Source of the DNA: an uncultured beta proteobacterium
GTDB lineage: Bacteria; Pseudomonadota; Gammaproteobacteria; Burkholderiales; SG8-41
Length of the DNA: 64,000 nt
Direction of reading: 5' to 3'
Assembly: GCA_903889565.1 (NCBI GenBank)
Contig: CAISYC010000036.1
Span: 1 to 64,000 of the forward strand
Under the pieces are notes generated by a model. The model did not search any database. It saw only the letters and a list, made by a program, of their open reading frames with translations, and was not told the origin of the DNA. The translations under genes were made by a program, and so were the position numbers. This document shows positions 51,400 through 60,900 of this stretch, piece after piece; within the stretch, counting starts at the first letter, position 1, and each line of letters opens with the position of its first letter.

Positions 51400-51828
51400 A
51401 TGCTAGTCCGCCTGCTCTACGCCAGCCGCGCCGCTGCCGCGCTCACCACCGCGACGGTCGATGCCATCATGGAAAAGTCGCGCGAAAACAATCCGCGCGA
51501 GGGCATCACCGGGCTGCTCTGTTTCAGCGACGACCTTTTCATCCAGGTGCTCGAAGGCGGTCGCGACGAAGTCTGCGAACTCTTCAACCTGATCGTGCGC
51601 GACGAGCGGCACAACAACGTGCGCATCCTGCTCTACGAAGAAATCCCCGAGCGGCGCTTCGGCGGCTGGACCATGGGCCAAGTCAACATTGCAAAGGTCA
51701 ACCCGTCGCTGCTGCTGAAGTATTCCAAGAAAGCCGCCCTGAATCCGTTCAGTTGCTCCGGCCGCGCCTCGATGGCGCTGCTGGAAGAACTTGCCGCCAC
51801 CGCGTCGGTGGACAGTCGCGGCAACTGA
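51400..51828 (+). CDS. BLUF-domain blue-light photoreceptor
   Basis: A 142-residue protein that is essentially one BLUF domain. The flavin-binding and photocycle residues fit the AppA pattern exactly in spacing: Tyr7 (LLYASRA), Asn31 (NNPREGITGLL), Gln49 (LFIQVLEG) and Trp90 (FGGWTMGQ). The remaining C-terminal 45 residues form the usual capping helices. No output domain is attached, so it acts through a partner protein. It starts 8 bp after the folE stop, with GAGG upstream, and so is co-transcribed with folE from the operator-controlled promoter. Confidence 0.92.
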   Translation: MLVRLLYASRAAAALTTATVDAIMEKSRENNPREGITGLLCFSDDLFIQVLEGGRDEVCELFNLIVRDERHNNVRILLYEEIPERRFGGWTMGQVNIAKVNPSLLLKYSKKAALNPFSCSGRASMALLEELAATASVDSRGN

Positions 51829-52121
51829 ACCAGCCGCGCCCCGGCGGAATGCGCGCTGCATTGCGCCGGCGTCGTGCATGCTCTCATTAATCATCGGTAA
51901 CCTGGTCGAAGTCGTCACGGCGAACCAGCCGTGCCCGGTATACGGTTGATGACGGCAATTGGATGTGCAATGGGCCGGAGGCGGTCCGCGGGTAAACTGC
52001 CGCCACGGCGTCCGGACACTGCGAATGCACGGCGACCGACCGCACATCCGTTTAATGCATTCGCCCGTATAGTGATTGCCGGCGGCACCACAGCGCCGGC
52101 TGCCAACGAGGACGCACCGCC
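51829..52121 (+). promoter_or_regulatory. Upstream region of the ECF sigma gene
   Basis: A 293-bp gap without a convincing gene. It contains a palindrome around AATGCGCGCTGCATTGCGCC at 51848-51868 and an AT-richer stretch near 52050-52080 (TTTAATGCATTCG...TATAGTG) that could hold a promoter for the sigma factor gene. No GACAAA operator copy is seen here. Confidence 0.35.
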
Positions 52122-52721
52122 ATGCTGGACGACCGGATGATCCGCCAACTGCTGATGCGCGCGGCCGCGCGCGACGACGGTTCGGCGGCGGCCTTCGAGT
52201 CGCTCTACAAGCAGTGCGCGCCGCTGCTGCTGGGGGTGGCCCGACGCATCGTCGGCCGCCGCGAACTGGCGGAGGAAATCGTCCACGACAGCTTCGTCAA
52301 GATCTGGCGTCTCGCTGAAAGCTTCGATCCGCTGGCGACGCAGCCGGTGGCGTGGATGATCGCCATTGTGCGCAACCGCGCGATCGATGTGCAGTCCAGT
52401 CATGACGTCTCACGGGTGGATTATTATCAGAACGATGACAGCGGCGAGCCCGAGGGCGCGCTCGATCGCCTGTTCGACTGGAGCGCGGCGCCGGGCGAAC
52501 GCGAGGACCAGCGGCGCACCACCCAATGGCTGCGCGAGTGTCTCGGCGAATTGCCGGCGGCCGAGCGACAGTCGCTGGTACTTGCCTACGATCGCGGCCT
52601 CAGCCACCACGATCTCGCCGCGCACATGGACAAACCGCTCGGCACGGTCAAAGGCTGGATCCGGCGCGGCATGGCGCATCTGCGCGGCTGCCTCGAATCA
52701 CGCATGGGGGCAGCGTCATGA
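52122..52721 (+). CDS. ECF-type RNA polymerase sigma factor
   Basis: A 199-residue group IV sigma factor. Region 2: AFESLYKQCAPLLLGVARRIVGRRELAEEIVHDSFVKIW (in pieces), with FDPLATQPVAWMIAIVRNRAID for promoter melting. Region 4: LPAAERQSLVLAYDRGLSHHDLAAHMDKPLGTVKGWIRRGMAHL. This type is usually paired with a membrane anti-sigma; the next gene overlaps it by 4 bp and is one. It belongs near the RskA-linked/SigK-like ECF groups by gene order. It lies downstream of folE-BLUF on the same strand, so a role in light or oxidative-stress response is suggested by context only. Confidence 0.9.
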   Translation: MLDDRMIRQLLMRAAARDDGSAAAFESLYKQCAPLLLGVARRIVGRRELAEEIVHDSFVKIWRLAESFDPLATQPVAWMIAIVRNRAIDVQSSHDVSRVDYYQNDDSGEPEGALDRLFDWSAAPGEREDQRRTTQWLRECLGELPAAERQSLVLAYDRGLSHHDLAAHMDKPLGTVKGWIRRGMAHLRGCLESRMGAAS

Positions 52722-53401
52722 AAATTGCCGGCCAACCATGTCTCGATGCGTTGTGCGGGGAATATCTGCTCGGCACGCTGCGCGGCGCGCCACGCCGCCG
52801 GTTTGAACGCGCACTGCGCGAGGAACCGCAAGCCGCGCTGCGGCTGCGCCACTGGCAACGCTTTTTTACACCGAGGCATACACCGGTGATCGACACACAA
52901 CCGACGGCACGCAGCTGGCAGCGACTTGAAGACGAACTTGAACTCGCGCGTTATCGCACGCCATGGCATCGACGCCTTGCTTTCTGGCGCGGCTGGGCCG
53001 CTGCGGCCACCTTCGCGTTGTTGCTGACACTCGGCGTACAGACACTGCGCACGACACAAACGCCGGCAACCGCCGAGATTGCGCAACTGGCCGGCACCGC
53101 CGCGCCGCAGGTTTCGGCCGGGCTCACGCACGACGGTCGCACGATTGAATTACGCGCCTTGCGTCCGGTACTGGCCGGCCCCGCACAAAGCTACGAGTTA
53201 TGGCTGATTCCGGCCGAAGGCGGCAATCCGGTGTCGCTGGCGGTTCTCGGCAGCCTCGATGCGCGATTCGATGTGCCCGCCGCGCAAGTCGGACGCCTGA
53301 AGTCCGGCGCCAAACTTGCCGTCAGCGTCGAACCAGCAGGCGGTGCGCCGGCGGGCAAACCGACCGGGCCGGTGATATTGGCCGGCGCAATCAATCTCTG
53401 A
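52718..53401 (+). CDS. RskA-type transmembrane anti-sigma factor
   Basis: A 227-residue single-pass membrane protein. The N-terminal cytoplasmic part (residues about 8-50: CLDALCGEYLLGTLRGAPRRRFERAL) is the sigma-binding helical domain, without the HxxxCxxC zinc motif. A transmembrane helix follows at about 92-110 (GWAAAATFALLLTLGVQTL). The periplasmic C-terminal domain is RskA-like: SYELWLIPAEGGNPVSLAVLG, then AKLAVSVEPAGGAPAGKPTGP. It would hold the sigma factor at the membrane until an envelope signal triggers its proteolysis. The start overlaps the sigma gene stop by 4 bp. Confidence 0.87.
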   Translation: MKIAGQPCLDALCGEYLLGTLRGAPRRRFERALREEPQAALRLRHWQRFFTPRHTPVIDTQPTARSWQRLEDELELARYRTPWHRRLAFWRGWAAAATFALLLTLGVQTLRTTQTPATAEIAQLAGTAAPQVSAGLTHDGRTIELRALRPVLAGPAQSYELWLIPAEGGNPVSLAVLGSLDARFDVPAAQVGRLKSGAKLAVSVEPAGGAPAGKPTGPVILAGAINL

Positions 53402-53428
53402 AAGTGACGCCGTGGTTATGAAACTGCG

Positions 53429-54307
53429 TCAGGCGCCGATAAATGCGGAAATATCGTCCAACACAGGCGCCAGTCGCTGCAACGGCGCCGCCACGGCGCC
53501 AATCAGCGCACGGTGACCGAGATTTGCGTATTCGATCTCGCGCACCGATGCGCCCTGCTCGCGCAGCCGTGCCGCGAGCCGCCGGCTGTTGCCCGGGTCG
53601 ACAATATCGTCAGCACTGCCGGTGACAAGCAAGCTGCGCGGCGCGCCGGCAGCGGCAAAACTGATCGGCTGGGTGCGCGCAGGTGTATCGGGGTAACCAA
53701 ATACTTCACGCGTCACCTTGCCAATCAATGGCCGGAAATCGTAGGGCCCGGCGAGTCCGATCAGGCCGCTGATGCGGCGTTGCTCGACCCCGGCCGCCTG
53801 CAGATATTCGGAATCAAGCGCCAGCATCGCGGCGTTGTAAGCGCCGGCCGAATGTCCCATTAAATACAGTCGCGCCGTGTCGCCGCCGAATTCGCCGGCA
53901 TGATCGACCGTCCAGCGCACCGCCGCGGCGCAATCGTGGAGAAAATCCGGAAAACGCACTTCCGGAAACAGGCGGTAATCGGGCACCACCGCGAGGTAAC
54001 CGCGCGCGGCCAGCGCGGCACCGGCAAACAAATAGTCCGCGCGCGCGCCGCTGTCCCAGTTACCGCCGTAAAAAAATACGACCACCGGTACTAACGACGC
54101 CCGCACCGACGGCTGGCAGACATCGAGTTGCTGGCGATGGGCCGTGCCATAACGAAGATCGCGTGTGACACGGTAGCGGCCGGACGGCGTGAATTGGTTG
54201 ATCAGCGTGGTGACCGAACAACCAACGAGTGTGAGCGCGCCACCGGCAGCCGCGGCATGCAGAAAGCGGCGACGCACAGGATCAATTAATGACATCAATG
54301 AAAACAT
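53429..54307 (-). CDS. Exported alpha/beta-hydrolase (carboxylesterase, lipoprotein-like)
   Basis: A hydrolase of about 292 residues of the BD-FAE/hormone-sensitive-lipase-like group. The N-terminus is Tat-like and has a lipobox: DPVRRRFLHAAAAGGALTLVGC. Fold motifs are VVFFYGGNWDSGARADY (oxyanion HGG region as YGGNW), the nucleophile elbow LMGHSAGAYNA, the acid in VTGSADDIVDP and His in YANLGHRALIG. It resembles arylformamidase/carotenoid-acid esterases. Start choice is uncertain: ATGs at 54307 and 54295 both lack a good ribosome binding site. It converges with the anti-sigma gene, 27 bp between stops. Confidence 0.8.
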   Translation of the reverse strand: MFSLMSLIDPVRRRFLHAAAAGGALTLVGCSVTTLINQFTPSGRYRVTRDLRYGTAHRQQLDVCQPSVRASLVPVVVFFYGGNWDSGARADYLFAGAALAARGYLAVVPDYRLFPEVRFPDFLHDCAAAVRWTVDHAGEFGGDTARLYLMGHSAGAYNAAMLALDSEYLQAAGVEQRRISGLIGLAGPYDFRPLIGKVTREVFGYPDTPARTQPISFAAAGAPRSLLVTGSADDIVDPGNSRRLAARLREQGASVREIEYANLGHRALIGAVAAPLQRLAPVLDDISAFIGA

Positions 54308-54714
54308 CTGCGGGTTCGTAACCTTCGTTATACGGCTGAGCAGCTTATCTGGATGTGTACCTCCGGGCAGCCGCACTGCAGCATCAACAAATGCATTGGA
54401 CCCAAGACACTTTGGGCGCCATATGCTGCAGCGCGATATCGTCGCCGTCAGAATTTTCTGACACACCTGAATGCGGTTCGCCCGCCCGGACACGCGGCAC
54501 ACATCGCGCGCTGCTCGAGTGACAGACGATGGCGGCCCGAGCGCCGACAAGCTTCTTGACTTCGGACAAGCTTTGATCAAGATTAGCGACTGCGATCTTA
54601 CAATCAGCTTACGATAACATCACCGATACCGTGATCGGCGCGCGCCTCTCACAGCGCAACTCAAAGCAAAGCGGGCAGGCAATGCGAAGACGGCCAACTT
54701 TCTGGAGGTAATCG
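54308..54714. promoter_or_regulatory. Formate dehydrogenase upstream region with a candidate FNR/Anr site
   Basis: A 407-bp non-coding gap. A half-conserved FNR-type box TTGAT-CAAG-ATTAG lies at 54573-54586 (first half perfect; second half 3 of 5). Two direct copies of ACAAGCTT are at about 54547 and 54566. An AT-rich stretch at 54595-54625 could hold the -10 region. A GGAGG ribosome binding site precedes the ATG at 54715. No gene is seen. Confidence 0.45.
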
Positions 54715-57700
54715 ATGGACATGAACCGGCGTCAGTTCTTCAAGGCATGCACGGCGGGCGTAGGCGGATCAAGCCTCGCGCTGCTCGGATTCTCGCCACA
54801 GGCGGTGCTGGCCGAAACGCGCAACTTCAAACTTGCGCGCACCACCGAAACGCGCAACACCTGTCCCTACTGCTCGGTCGGCTGCGGGATTATCATGCAC
54901 AGCCTCGGCGACAAGGCGAAGAATGCGCGCTCCGAGATCATTCACATCGAAGGCGATGCCGATCATCCGGTCAATCGCGGCACGCTGTGTCCCAAGGGCG
55001 CCGGGCTGATCGACTTCATTCACAGCCCCAATCGCCTTAAATATCCCGAGTACCGCGCGGCCGGCTCCAGTGAGTGGAAACGCATTTCCTGGGAGGATGC
55101 GTTCGACCGCATCGCCAAATTGATGAAGGCAGACCGCGACGCCAACTTCATCGAGAAAAACGCCGCCGGCGTCACCGTCAACCGCTGGCTGTCGACCGGC
55201 ATGCTGGCCGCATCGGCCTCCAGCAACGAATCGGGCTACATCACGCACAAGACAATCCGCAGCATGGGGATGCTGGTCTTCGATAACCAGGCCAGAGTCT
55301 GACACGGTCCAACGGTGGCCAGTCTGGCCCCCACGTTTGGACGCGGCGCGATGACCAACCATTGGGTTGACATCAAAAATGCCGATGTAGTGCTGATCAT
55401 GGGCGGCAACGCCGCCGAAGCCCACCCCTGCGGGTTCAAGTGGGTAACCGAAGCCAAGGCGCACAACAAGGCCAAGCTGGTCGTCGTCGATCCGCGCTTC
55501 ACGCGCTCGGCGGCCATGGCTGATTTCTATGCGCCGATCCGCGTTGGCACCGACATCGCTTTCCTCGGCGGCGTTATCAATTATCTTTTGAGCAACGACA
55601 AAATCCAGAAGGAATACGTCAAGAACTACACCAACGCCGCCTTTCTCATCAGCGACGATTACGCCTGCGCCGACGGCCTGTTTTCGGGCTACAACCCCGA
55701 CAAACGCAATTACGACAATACGTCGTGGGGCTACCAGAAGGACAAGGACGGCTTCGCGAAAATCGATGAGACGCTGGAGAATCCGCGCTGCGTCTACCAG
55801 ATCATCAAGCAACATTACTCGCGCTACACGCCGGAGATGGTGAACAAGATCTGCGGCACGCCGAAGGACGCCTTCGTCAAGGTCTGCGAGTACATCGCGA
55901 CCACCTCGGTGCCGGACCGCGTGATGACGATCATGTACGCACTGGGCTGGACGCAGCATTCGCAGGGCACGCAGATGATCCGCACCGGCGCCATGCTGCA
56001 GCTCCTGCTCGGCAACATGGGCCTGCCCGGCGGCGGCATGAACGCGCTGCGCGGCCACTCCAACATCCAGGGCCTGACCGACCTCGGTCTGCTGTCCAAC
56101 CTGCTGCCGGGGTACATGTCATTACCCGGCGAGAAAGAGTCGAACTACGAGGACTACATCAAGGCGCGGGCGTTGAAACCGTTGCGGCCGAACCAGATGA
56201 GCTACTGGCAGAACTACCCGAAGTTCCACGTCAGCTTCATGAAGGCGTGGTGGGGCAATGCCGCGACCAAGGAAAACAACTGGGCCTTCGATTACCTGCC
56301 GAAACTCGACAAGGGTTACGACGTGCTGCAGGCCTTCGAGTTGATGTCGCAGGGCAAGATCAACGGCTACATCTGCCAGGGTTTCAATCCGCTGGCCTCT
56401 TTCCCGAATAAAGCCAAGATCGGCGGCGCACTGGCCAAGCTGAAATTTCTGGTCATCATCGATCCGCTCGCCACCGAAACGTCGGAATTCTGGAAAAACT
56501 TCGGCGTCTACAATGACGTCGATCCGGCGAAGTGCCAGACCGAAGTGTTCCGCCTGCCCTCGACCTGCTTCGCCGAGGAAGACGGTTCGCTGACCAACTC
56601 CGGCCGCTGGCTGCAATGGCACTGGAAAGGCGCCGAGCCGCCGGGCGAAGCGCGCGGCGATCCCGAAATCATCGCCGGCATTTTCACGCGCATCCGCGCG
56701 ATGTATGCAAAAGACGGCGGCAAGTTTCCGGATCCGATCGTCAATCTGACCTGGCCGTACAAAATCCCGTCATCGCCCTCACCTGAAGAACTGGCGATGG
56801 AATACAACGGCAAGGCGCTCGCCGACGTCACGTCGCCCCCGGACCCGAAAAATCCGAAAGAGCCGCCCAAGGTGCTCGCCGCCGCCGGTCAACAGCTCGC
56901 CGGTTTCGCGCAATTGCGCGACGACGGCAGCACATCCTGCGGCTGCTGGATTTATTCCGGCGCGTGGACGGCCGCAGGCAATCAGATGGCGCGGCGCGAC
57001 AACAGCGATCCCTTCGGTGTCGGCCAGACGCTGAACTGGGCTTGGGCGTGGCCGGCCAACCGGCGCATTCTGTACAACCGCGCCGCGGCCGATCCGTCGG
57101 GCAAATCGTGGAACCCGAGGCGCAAATACATCACATGGAACGGCAAGAGCTGGGGCGGCGCCGATGTGCCCGACATCCGGCCGGATGCGGCGCCGGAAGA
57201 AGGCGTCAATCCATTCATCATGACCGCCGAGGGCGTGGCCAAGCTGTTTGTGCCTGCGGGCCTCGTTGATGGGCCGTTGCCCGAACATTACGAGCCCTTC
57301 GAGTCACCGGTGCCGACCAATCTGATGTCGCCAAACAATCCGAAAGCCTTCGCCAACCCGGCCGCCCGCGTGTTCAAGGGCGACATGGAAGCTTTCGGCA
57401 AGCCGAAGGACTTTCCGTATGCGGCAACGACCTATCGTCTGACCGAGCATTTCCACTACTGGACCAAGCACTCGGAACTCAATGCGATCAGCCAGCCGCA
57501 GCAGTTCGTCGAAATCGGCGAAGACCTCGCAGCCGAAAAAGGCATCGCGCACGGCAGCAAGGTCAAGGTGAAATCGAACCGCGGCGAAATCACCACCGTC
57601 GCGGTGGTGACCAAGCGGCTGAAGGCGCTCGACTGCAACGGCACCAAGGTGCACACGGTCGGCATCCCGATTCACTGGGGTTTCAAGGGTGTCGCACAGA

Positions 57701-57798
57701 AGGGTTATCTCGCCAACACGCTGACCCCCTTCGTCGGTGACGCCAATACGCAGACGCCCGAGTTCAAGGCGTTCATCGTCAACATCGAGAAAGCATAG
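54715..57798 (+). CDS. fdnG: Selenocysteine formate dehydrogenase alpha subunit (FdnG/FdoG type)
   Basis: A 1027-residue catalytic subunit when the TGA at 55300-55302 is read as selenocysteine (Sec196). Residues 1-33 are a Tat signal ([18 protein letters not shown]). The 4Fe-4S ligands are C50-x2-C53-x3-C57 and a fourth Cys in RGTLCPKG. The Sec site NQARV-U-HGPTVA is identical in form to known formate dehydrogenases, where Sec ligates Mo or W and the next His takes part in formate oxidation. The frame continues without a break through the bis-MGD domains to AFIVNIEKA. The enzyme oxidises formate to CO2 in the periplasm and passes electrons to FdnH and FdnI. Start has GGAGG upstream. Confidence 0.96.
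55317..55329 (+). promoter_or_regulatory. SECIS stem-loop of the formate dehydrogenase gene
   Basis: The message reads GGCC-AGUCU-GGCC directly downstream of the UGA: a 4-bp upper stem with a 5-nt loop AGUCU, whose loop begins 18 nt after the UGA codon. It corresponds in position and loop (GGUCU) to the E. coli fdhF SECIS. Two more base pairs extend the stem after one mismatch. Confidence 0.75.
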
Positions 57799-57806
57799 GG
57801 GGCGCC

Positions 57807-58715
57807 ATGTCATCTTTGCAGACTCTCGATATCACGCAGCGTTCGGCCACCACCACGCCGTCACCGCAGGTGCGCACCGCCGGCGTTGAAGTCGCCAAGC
57901 TGATCGACGTTTCGAAGTGCATCGGCTGCAAGGCCTGCCAGGTCGCCTGCAGCGAATGGAACGACATCCGCGACGTCGTCGGCACCAACGTCGGCGTTTA
58001 CGACAATCCGGCCGATCTTTCGGCCGATTCGTGGACGGTGATGCGCTTCACCGAATACGAAGACAAGGAACAGAACCACCTCGAATGGCTGATCCGCAAG
58101 GACGGCTGCATGCACTGTGCCGATCCGGGTTGCCTCAAGGCCTGCCCTTCGCCCGGCGCGATCGTGCAGTATTCCAACGGCATCGTCGATTTCGTCGAGG
58201 AACACTGCATCGGCTGCGGCTCGTGTGTCACCGGCTGCCCGTTCAACGTGCCGCGCATTTCGAAAAAAGACAACAAGGCCTACAAGTGCACGCTGTGCTC
58301 CGACCGCGTCTCCGTCGGCCTTGAGCCGGCCTGCGTCAAAACCTGCCCGACCGGCGCCATCACCTTCGGGAGCAAGGAAGACATGCTGGAGCACGCCGCC
58401 GAGCGCGTGGTCGATCTGAAGGAGCGCGGCTATCAAGGCGCTGGCGTCTACGACCCGGCCGGCGTCGGCGGCACGCATGTGATGTACGTGCTCAAACACG
58501 CCGACAAGCCCGAGATCTACGCCGGCCTGCCGGCAAATCCGGCCATCAGTCCGCTGGTCGGATTGTGGAAAGGCGCCTTCAAGCCGCTCGCGCTGCTGGC
58601 AATGGGCGTGTCTGCGCTGGCGGGGTTCTTCCACTATGTGAAGATGGGACCGAACGACGCCGATGCCGACGAAGAGAAATCCGACTCGACCGCTGCGCAC
58701 CAGGAGCAAAAATGA
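57807..58715 (+). CDS. fdnH: Formate dehydrogenase iron-sulfur (beta) subunit
   Basis: A 302-residue electron-transfer subunit with four 4Fe-4S clusters. Cys motifs: [37 protein letters not shown] and [22 protein letters not shown] single C-terminal transmembrane helix at about 255-275 ([19 protein letters not shown]) anchors it facing the periplasm. It carries electrons from the Sec-containing subunit to the cytochrome b subunit. The gene starts 8 bp after fdnG and overlaps fdnI by 4 bp. Confidence 0.95.
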   Translation: MSSLQTLDITQRSATTTPSPQVRTAGVEVAKLIDVSKCIGCKACQVACSEWNDIRDVVGTNVGVYDNPADLSADSWTVMRFTEYEDKEQNHLEWLIRKDGCMHCADPGCLKACPSPGAIVQYSNGIVDFVEEHCIGCGSCVTGCPFNVPRISKKDNKAYKCTLCSDRVSVGLEPACVKTCPTGAITFGSKEDMLEHAAERVVDLKERGYQGAGVYDPAGVGGTHVMYVLKHADKPEIYAGLPANPAISPLVGLWKGAFKPLALLAMGVSALAGFFHYVKMGPNDADADEEKSDSTAAHQEQK

Positions 58716-59335
58716 ACATACCGAATCAAATTCCGCGTTACTCGGACAACGAACGCCTCAATCACTGGCTGACGGCAATCTGCTTCATGCTGGCGGCACT
58801 GTCGGGGCTGTCGCTGTTTCATCCGTCGCTGTTCTGGCTGACCAACCTGTTCGGCGGCGGACCGTGGACGCGCATCCTGCATCCCTTCATCGGTCTTGTC
58901 ATGGCATTGGTGTTCGCCGGCATGGTGCTGCGGTTCTGGCAGCACAACAAACTGCAGGACAATGACCGTCAGTGGATGAAACAATGGCGCGACGCCATTT
59001 CAAACCGCGAAGACCGCCTGCCCGAGGTCGGCCGCTACAACGCTGGCCAGAAAATGATTTTCTGGCTGATGGTGGTGTGCATCGCAACCCTGCTGGTGAC
59101 CGGCATTCTGTTCTGGCGGCCGTGGTTTGCCGATGCCTTTCCGATCGTCGTCGTGCGCATCGCCACTCTGCTGCACGCGGTGACAGCCAGCATCATCGTA
59201 TTGGGCGCGATCGTGCATATCTATGCGGCAATCTGGGTGAAAGGTTCGCTCGGCGGCATGCTGGGCGGCACCGTCTCTGAAAAATGGGCGCGCAAACACC
59301 ACCCGGCGTGGTTGCGCGAAATCACCGGCAAATAA
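58712..59335 (+). CDS. fdnI: Formate dehydrogenase cytochrome b556 (gamma) subunit
   Basis: A 207-residue integral membrane cytochrome b with four predicted helices. Heme-ligating His residues are expected in [11 protein letters not shown] (helix 1), [12 protein letters not shown] (helix 2) and [25 protein letters not shown] (helix 4). The C-terminal [14 protein letters not shown] matches FdnI/FdoI. It passes electrons to the quinone pool. The start at 58712 overlaps fdnH by 4 bp. A strong intrinsic terminator follows within 20 bp. Confidence 0.94.
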   Translation: MNIPNQIPRYSDNERLNHWLTAICFMLAALSGLSLFHPSLFWLTNLFGGGPWTRILHPFIGLVMALVFAGMVLRFWQHNKLQDNDRQWMKQWRDAISNREDRLPEVGRYNAGQKMIFWLMVVCIATLLVTGILFWRPWFADAFPIVVVRIATLLHAVTASIIVLGAIVHIYAAIWVKGSLGGMLGGTVSEKWARKHHPAWLREITGK

Positions 59336-59353
59336 CATTCCTGTTTAATCCGG

Positions 59354-59386
59354 GGCGCGGCGGACGCCGCGCCTTTTTTGTTTTTT
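59354..59386 (+). terminator. Intrinsic terminator after fdnGHI
   Basis: A perfect 9-bp stem (GGCGCGGCG at 59354-59362 and CGCCGCGCC at 59365-59373; the tight GA loop would open to CGGACG) is followed by six T, a G and six more T. It ends the structural operon and directly touches the start of fdhE. Confidence 0.88.
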
Positions 59387-59396
59387 GGAATCCCGC

Positions 59397-60353
59397 TTGG
59401 CCGCACAGAAAATATTTACGCCTGAAGAAATCGCCGCCCAGGCCGGCGGAGAAATTCCTTTTTTGCGTCTGCCCGCGCGCTTGACGGTGTTCAGCGACCG
59501 CGCGGCGCGCCTGCGCCAACTGGCACCCGGCCACTCGATGGCGGGCTACCTCGAATTCATCGCTCACGTTGCCGATGCCCAGCAGCGCGCGCTCGATGCA
59601 CCGCCGCAGGTCGGCCTGCCGCCGGAAGCCGCATTGGCGCAAAGCCGCGAACACGGCATGCCGCCGCTCAATGCGCAGACCTTCATGCGCGATCCGCGCT
59701 GGTGCGATGTACTGCGCCGGCTGCTGCGCGATCTGGCGGCGCACACCGAAGGCAGCGCGCACGATATCGTCAACGCGCTTGAAAACGAACGCGACGAACT
59801 CTACGAGGCGCAGGCGAGCAAGCTGCTTAATGGCATCGCCTTTGGACTGAATGTCGCGTGGGCGCCGCTGATCGGCGGCGCGCTGCAGGTGTACTGGACG
59901 CATTTGACAACGACCCTTGGCGCCGCTGCATTTGCGCGGCTGGACATGCCCAATGTCTGTCCCTGCTGCGGGATGCAGCCGGTGGCCAGCATCGCGCGCA
60001 TCGGCGCGCAGGAAAACGGCTACCGCTATCTGCACTGCAGCCTGTGCGCCGCCGAATGGCACATGGTGCGCATCAAGTGCGCAGCCTGCGACAGCACCAA
60101 GGGCATCAGCTACCAGAGCATCGCCGACGCGCGGCCGGCCGAACGCCACGCCGTCAAAGCCGAGTGCTGCGACGAATGCGACAGCTATCTGAAGATCCTC
60201 TACATGGAGCGCGACGCGCAGGTCGAACCGGTGGCCGACGATCTCGCCACCCTGCCCCTCGATCTTCTCGTCGCCGACACCGGCAAGCTGTGTGCCGGCG
60301 TCAATTTCATGCTGCTGCACGGCGAGCCCGCGCAGGACGCAGCCGGCGTTTGA
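59397..60353 (+). CDS. fdhE: Formate dehydrogenase accessory protein FdhE
   Basis: A 318-residue cytosolic maturation protein. Its C-terminal half has four zinc/iron-binding CxxC motifs: CPCCGMQP, CSLCAAEW, CAACDS and CDECDSY, the rubredoxin-like hallmark of FdhE. The N-terminal helical half has EEIAAQAGGEIPFLRLP and SMAGYLEFIAHVADAQQ. FdhE is needed for activity of respiratory formate dehydrogenases and interacts with their catalytic subunit. No ATG is available; the start is TTG, either at 59397 (GGAA 8 nt upstream) or 59385. A terminator lies just before it, so expression needs read-through or a separate promoter. Confidence 0.9.
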   Translation: MAAQKIFTPEEIAAQAGGEIPFLRLPARLTVFSDRAARLRQLAPGHSMAGYLEFIAHVADAQQRALDAPPQVGLPPEAALAQSREHGMPPLNAQTFMRDPRWCDVLRRLLRDLAAHTEGSAHDIVNALENERDELYEAQASKLLNGIAFGLNVAWAPLIGGALQVYWTHLTTTLGAAAFARLDMPNVCPCCGMQPVASIARIGAQENGYRYLHCSLCAAEWHMVRIKCAACDSTKGISYQSIADARPAERHAVKAECCDECDSYLKILYMERDAQVEPVADDLATLPLDLLVADTGKLCAGVNFMLLHGEPAQDAAGV

Positions 60354-60438
60354 TCGGCGGCGCAAACGCCGTTAACCTGTGCAGTGACGCCTGCGGATGC
60401 GGTCACACCCGCGGCAAACAGCGCACCAAGACCATGCG

Positions 60439-60900
60439 ATGACGATAGTACGCGGCTACGATTTTCCGGACGAGCTTTTTTACATGGTCGAACACGACAT
60501 CTGGGCGCGCCTTGACGCCGACGGCGCACTGACCGTCGGCCTCACCGCGCTGGGCTGCCGCGTCTCGGGAGAGTTCATCGAATTCATGCCGAAGCCGGTC
60601 GGCACCAAAGTCGAACGCGACCGCGCGCTGGCCGTGCTCGAAATGTCGAAAACGATACGTTCCGCGCGCGCGCCGGCCGGCGGCACCGTAATCGCCGTCA
60701 ACGAAGACGTGCGTCGCCGGCCGCAACAGCTCAATAACGATCCCTACGGCGCAGGCTGGCTGGTGCGGCTCGAAGCCGACGACTGGACGCGCGACGCTGC
60801 TCTGCTCACGCCGGGCAACGCCGTCGCTGCAGCGGTCGAACGCTACATGGATTTGTATCTGGTGCCGACGTTCGGCGCTGATGCGGGGCCCGCCGCATGA
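60439..60900 (+). CDS. GcvH-like lipoyl-carrier protein
   Basis: A 153-residue protein with the glycine-cleavage H-protein fold. The lipoyl attachment site is Lys71 in VLEMSKTIRSARAPAGG; the Pro eight residues further on (Pro79) fits the spacing of true H proteins. The hairpin partner TVIAVNEDVRRRPQQLNNDPYGAGWLVRLE is also typical. No gcvT or gcvP is nearby. Single GcvH-like proteins outside glycine cleavage include the LbpA proteins of sulfur metabolism. Here it lies between fdhE and a DsrE-like gene, overlapping the latter by 4 bp, which hints at a sulfur-transfer role in formate dehydrogenase maturation. Confidence 0.82.
   Translation: MTIVRGYDFPDELFYMVEHDIWARLDADGALTVGLTALGCRVSGEFIEFMPKPVGTKVERDRALAVLEMSKTIRSARAPAGGTVIAVNEDVRRRPQQLNNDPYGAGWLVRLEADDWTRDAALLTPGNAVAAAVERYMDLYLVPTFGADAGPAA

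Noticed and set aside
54769-56058. Minus-strand open frame opposite fdnG
   Set aside because: It overlaps a certain gene and has shadow-type composition.
54715-57798. Two separate genes split at the TGA at 55300
   Set aside because: The TGA lies in the known Sec motif of formate dehydrogenase and the frame is unchanged across it.
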